DNA of 64,000 nt from Exiguobacterium artemiae 255-15. Lineage in GTDB: Bacteria; Bacillota; Bacilli; Exiguobacteriales; Exiguobacteriaceae. Positions 61,285 through 64,000 of the stretch are shown here, piece after piece. The notes under the pieces were generated by a model. That model worked only from the letters and a program-made list of their open reading frames with translations, did not search any database and was not told the origin of the DNA. The stretch is from NCBI RefSeq assembly GCF_000019905.1, contig NC_010556.1, positions 1,328,001-1,392,000 on the forward strand. Direction: 5' to 3'. The first letter of the stretch is position 1; each line of letters starts with the position of its first letter. The translations under genes were made by a program, and so were the position numbers.

Positions 61285-62439
61285 TTAAGAAACGGCGGTC
61301 GGTGCTTCGAGTGCCAGACTTGGTCCGAACACTTCGAAGTGCAATTTGTCCGCTTGACCGCTAAAGTAGCGGCGAACGAACTGAATCATCGCTTCCGGTC
61401 CGCAGACATACGTGTCGGCCGCCGGATCAATGTTCGTGACATCAGCCACCGACAAGCGTCCCGGTGTTGTACCCGGTAAGGCATTACGTTCCGCATAGCG
61501 GATGATTGTTGCTCCCTGTTCTTCAAACCGGGCCAATTGTTCGGCGAACGGGCGGTCGAGATCGTCCTGGACGGCGACGTATAACGTCGTTTTACGACCA
61601 ACCGCAAGGGCCGCTTCGGTCATCGCGAGGAGGGGAGTCAAACCGATTCCGCCGGCAAGACCGACGAACGGAGTCGAAGCGTCCGTTAATGTAAACGAAC
61701 CGGCCGGTGCACTGAGCAGGACCTTTTCACCGACGGACAGACCGTGCAGCTGACGTGAGACAGACCCGTCCTGTTTGACACCGATCGTGTACGATGTGCC
61801 GTTGGCGACTGTCGTCAGACTGTATTGGCGATTTTGCCATAAGCCGTCTGGTGCCTGCAGGCGGACTGTGACGTATTGACCGGTTTGGTACGGAGCAAGT
61901 GGTCGTCCGTCTGCCGGACGTAACGTAAACGCTTTGATGTCGCTTGATTCAGTCGTCATCGTTTCGATAACGAACGGTTGATACCCTTCAAAGTCCGTTG
62001 CCTGTTCATCCTGTTGATACAGTTCCGCTTCGAGCGAGATGAACAGCTTGGCGATTTCCCCGTAGCCGGCTGTCCAGGCGTCGATGATGTCCGGTGTCGC
62101 TGCGTCTTTGAGGACATCTTGAATCGCACCAATCAGTTCCGTTCCGACGATGTCGTACATGTACGGTTTGATCTGCAGGCTGCGGTGTTTGTGAAGGACC
62201 GGCAGTAACGTCGGTTTCAACGTCTCAAGCTGATCGATGTAAGCGGCGGCAGCATAGACGGCTGTCGCAAGCGCCTGCGACTGACGGTCATTTTTTTGGT
62301 TCGATTGATTAAAGATATGTTTCATTTCTGGATGATTTTCAAACAGGCGCTGATAGAAGACACGTGTGATGCTGTGACCATGTTCGGCAAGCACCGGGAC
62401 GGTTGATTTGATGATGGTGATCGCAGATGGAGTTAACAT
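61285..62439 (-). CDS. hmp: Flavohemoglobin Hmp (nitric oxide dioxygenase)
   Basis: The 384-aa protein has a globin domain (residues 1-140, with FYQRLFENHPEMKHIFN and the heme-binding His in LHKHRSLQIKP), an FAD domain (RQYSLTTV, GSVSRQLH) and an NAD domain (GLAGGIGLTPLLAM, YVCGPEAMIQ). It turns nitric oxide and O2 into nitrate using NAD(P)H. The three domains and full length are present. It is transcribed alone. An FNR/CRP-like site lies 107-122 bases upstream. Confidence 0.95.
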   Translation of the reverse strand: MLTPSAITIIKSTVPVLAEHGHSITRVFYQRLFENHPEMKHIFNQSNQKNDRQSQALATAVYAAAAYIDQLETLKPTLLPVLHKHRSLQIKPYMYDIVGTELIGAIQDVLKDAATPDIIDAWTAGYGEIAKLFISLEAELYQQDEQATDFEGYQPFVIETMTTESSDIKAFTLRPADGRPLAPYQTGQYVTVRLQAPDGLWQNRQYSLTTVANGTSYTIGVKQDGSVSRQLHGLSVGEKVLLSAPAGSFTLTDASTPFVGLAGGIGLTPLLAMTEAALAVGRKTTLYVAVQDDLDRPFAEQLARFEEQGATIIRYAERNALPGTTPGRLSVADVTNIDPAADTYVCGPEAMIQFVRRYFSGQADKLHFEVFGPSLALEAPTAVS

Positions 62440-62545
62440 AAGTACACTTCCTTTTTGGATAATGGGTGATCGGATCAGGTTCGATTTCAGTATCCGTCAC
62501 ATCTGTTTTTAATGCAATAGATAAAATACTAGATTTAAAAAAGTA

Positions 62546-62561
62546 CGTGATATTTGTCACA
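62546..62561. promoter_or_regulatory. FNR/CRP-type binding site upstream of hmp
   Basis: On the hmp strand the bases read TGTGACAAATATCACG, matching the CRP/FNR consensus TGTGAN6TCACA at 9 of 10 positions. Anaerobic or nitric-oxide control by an FNR-type protein is plausible. I see no clear NsrR or ResD site in the 178-base gap. Confidence 0.55.
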
Positions 62562-62590
62562 AGTATGCCATCATTTCGTCAAGTAACCGA

Positions 62591-62620
62591 CAAAAAACCT
62601 CCGGAGAATACCGGAGGTTA
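62591..62620 (-). terminator. Terminator of the SgrR-like gene
   Basis: AACCTCCGG and CCGGAGGTT form a 9-bp stem that overlaps the stop codon; on the minus strand it is followed by TTTTTT. Confidence 0.85.
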
Positions 62621-64000
62621 AGAAGAAATCCACAGTTTTGAGAAATCGAAGTAGCCGAACGAATCAATCGTGATATTTTGTAATTCAATCGGAAACGGGA
62701 TGATCCGGGTGTCATCATAGAGCGGGATGAAGTAAGACGAGTCGATCAAATATCGTTCGACCGTCTGGTGCAGTCTCATCCAGTCTTCAAAAGGCGTTTC
62801 GTCGTACCGGTCAATCCATTTGTTCATCTCTGGCATCTGCCGGAACATCTTCGCCGGCGGGGAAAAATCATTCGTTAAAAACTGATGAAAGGCGACTGGT
62901 AAGTTCCGTTCAAAGACTTCCGCGTGAACGGCGAGATCAATCGTCTCAAAGGCATGGAAATCGGTGATGCTTGCTTTAAAACCGATCGGAACGAACTCAT
63001 AAGGAATCCCGTGCGCGTCAAACGTCTCGCATAACCAGCGGGTCACCTTGTCCGTGAAGTCGGTCAGCTTGATCCGGAGCGGTTGCGTAAACAAAACGGT
63101 TGGACCCTCCGGAAGCGGATGGACGGAACTGAACTGTTCCAGAAACCCACGGTCGTTCGGAAAACCCCGCTCATTGAGTGACTGGATCGCCGGACGGATC
63201 GCCGCAATCAACCGGTGAATATAGTGCCGCGCTTCCGGTCGCTCGAACGGACCACCGGGACGCGGATTCAAAAAGACGAGTCCAAAGCCGGACTGAGTCG
63301 CGATCGTATCCGTTTCACCAGAGTCTGAACGGGATGTCCGGTAGACGGGGTCATACGCATCTGACATTTGAATGAACTCGATCCGGTCGAGCAGGGCGCG
63401 GATGCCGTAATAGTTCGGAAAAGCGGACAAAATCGTCTTTTTCGGGTCATTTCGGGTCAGCTGGAACGGTCCGGTCCCGACGTCGTCCTTGCTGATGCTC
63501 GTATGGATGGTCGCCAGTTTCGGCAGCAACGAATGGCGCTGCTGGTCTAATGTAATATCAACCTGGTACGGTCCGTTGGATTGAATGTGTTCGACATGCC
63601 GGTACGACCGGGCATACGCCGGATAAGCGACCAGTTTCCGGAGACTTTTCGTGACATCCTTACTTGTTAAGAGCGACCCGTCATGGAAGCGGACGTCTTT
63701 TCGTAAATAGAGTGACAGGACGGGACCGTTCCAGGCATAATGATGGGCCAGTTCACCTTGCAGTTTGCCGTCGGCGTCAATCGCGAACAACCGGCTGAAG
63801 ACGTTTTGGACGAGGTGGGCACTGTGAATGTCGGCGGCTTCGAGCGGATCGGTCGTTAAAAAAGGACGTCGGCGTGGAATCAGCAGGGCATCGGACGACT
63901 CCTGCGTATAGCCGAACTTTTGCTCGAGCTTTCGCATGAAACGACCGGTTTGAGCGGGAGACCAGTCCCAGCTCAGTTCTTCCGTCACGGCGTCGACCGA
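62618..64000 (-). CDS. SgrR-like transcriptional regulator, C-terminal solute-binding domain (5' end outside window)
   Basis: The frame is open to the window edge, so the start is missing. The visible 460 residues begin with a linker (WDWSPAQTGRFMRKLEQKFG) and continue as a family-5 solute-binding domain (HLVQNVFSRLFAIDADGKL, LRKDVRFHDGSLLTSKDV, GTGPFQL). There is no signal peptide in the visible part, and this linker-plus-SBP_bac_5 layout is that of SgrR-type cytosolic regulators, whose N-terminal HTH would lie beyond 64000. The ligand is unknown. Confidence 0.8.
   Translation of the reverse strand, partial: SVDAVTEELSWDWSPAQTGRFMRKLEQKFGYTQESSDALLIPRRRPFLTTDPLEAADIHSAHLVQNVFSRLFAIDADGKLQGELAHHYAWNGPVLSLYLRKDVRFHDGSLLTSKDVTKSLRKLVAYPAYARSYRHVEHIQSNGPYQVDITLDQQRHSLLPKLATIHTSISKDDVGTGPFQLTRNDPKKTILSAFPNYYGIRALLDRIEFIQMSDAYDPVYRTSRSDSGETDTIATQSGFGLVFLNPRPGGPFERPEARHYIHRLIAAIRPAIQSLNERGFPNDRGFLEQFSSVHPLPEGPTVLFTQPLRIKLTDFTDKVTRWLCETFDAHGIPYEFVPIGFKASITDFHAFETIDLAVHAEVFERNLPVAFHQFLTNDFSPPAKMFRQMPEMNKWIDRYDETPFEDWMRLHQTVERYLIDSSYFIPLYDDTRIIPFPIELQNITIDSFGYFDFSKLWISS

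Noticed and set aside
1-64000. CRISPR arrays, tRNA or rRNA genes, replication origin
   Set aside because: No regularly spaced repeats, cloverleaf sequences, rRNA segments or DnaA-box clusters were noticed anywhere in the window.

Overview
The window looks like a chromosome segment of a low-to-mid GC Gram-positive bacterium. Starts are preceded by strong AGGAGG-type ribosome sites, TTG and GTG starts are common, genes end in short hairpin-plus-T terminators, and the protein families (TerC, SstT, NagZ-MurQ-MurP, MupG, PaiA-like, YefM/YoeB, SPP1-type holin) fit Bacillales. Exiguobacterium is my best guess from overall gene content; this is inference, not a database result. No rRNA, tRNA, CRISPR array or replication origin was seen.

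Left part (1-10.6 kb) is accessory. It starts with unrecognised AT-rich genes and at least two gene fragments. A TnpB-only IS200/IS605-type element follows, then a run of small membrane proteins (including two tandem paralogues), an ankyrin-repeat protein and a secreted helical protein. A second copy of the TnpB element sits inside the toxin gene of a YefM/RelE-type toxin-antitoxin pair. Joining the flanks restores the toxin reading frame exactly, and the toxin also carries an in-frame amber codon.

The middle (10.9-34 kb) is mostly ordinary chromosome: SstT, TerC, a frameshifted MFS pump with a divergent HxlR regulator and a clear operator dyad, LysE/LysR, AraC-GyrI, LysR, a DHDPS-like enzyme, and a monooxygenase/DJ-1 pair. 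A cell-wall recycling cluster follows: nagZ-murQ-murP behind a promoter with a perfect cre site nested inside a split inverted repeat, plus mupG 0.7 kb downstream of murP. Then come a FlaR-like kinase, an alpha/beta hydrolase, a VOC protein and a DUF1349 protein.

From 34 to 50 kb there is a five-gene NikABCDE/Opp-type ABC transporter behind a consensus promoter with a 14/15 Fur box. After it come several small regulator-target units: XRE plus membrane protein, MarR plus PaiA-like acetyltransferase, and MarR plus quinone reductase and SDR with matching operators. An MFS pump, a diguanylate cyclase and an intact YefM-YoeB pair complete this stretch.

The right part (50-64 kb) holds a rifampin ADP-ribosyltransferase (Arr), an antibiotic-type nucleotidyltransferase, and an orphan phage-like cassette (HTH/DnaD-like protein, M15 endolysin, SPP1 holin). 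It also holds a second diguanylate cyclase, a threonine-aldolase-like enzyme, a MerR/SDR divergent pair with a dyad, an MFS pseudogene with two lesions, flavohemoglobin Hmp with an FNR/CRP-like site, and an SgrR-like regulator cut by the window edge. Several genes carry single-base lesions; some may be assembly errors rather than true pseudogenes.
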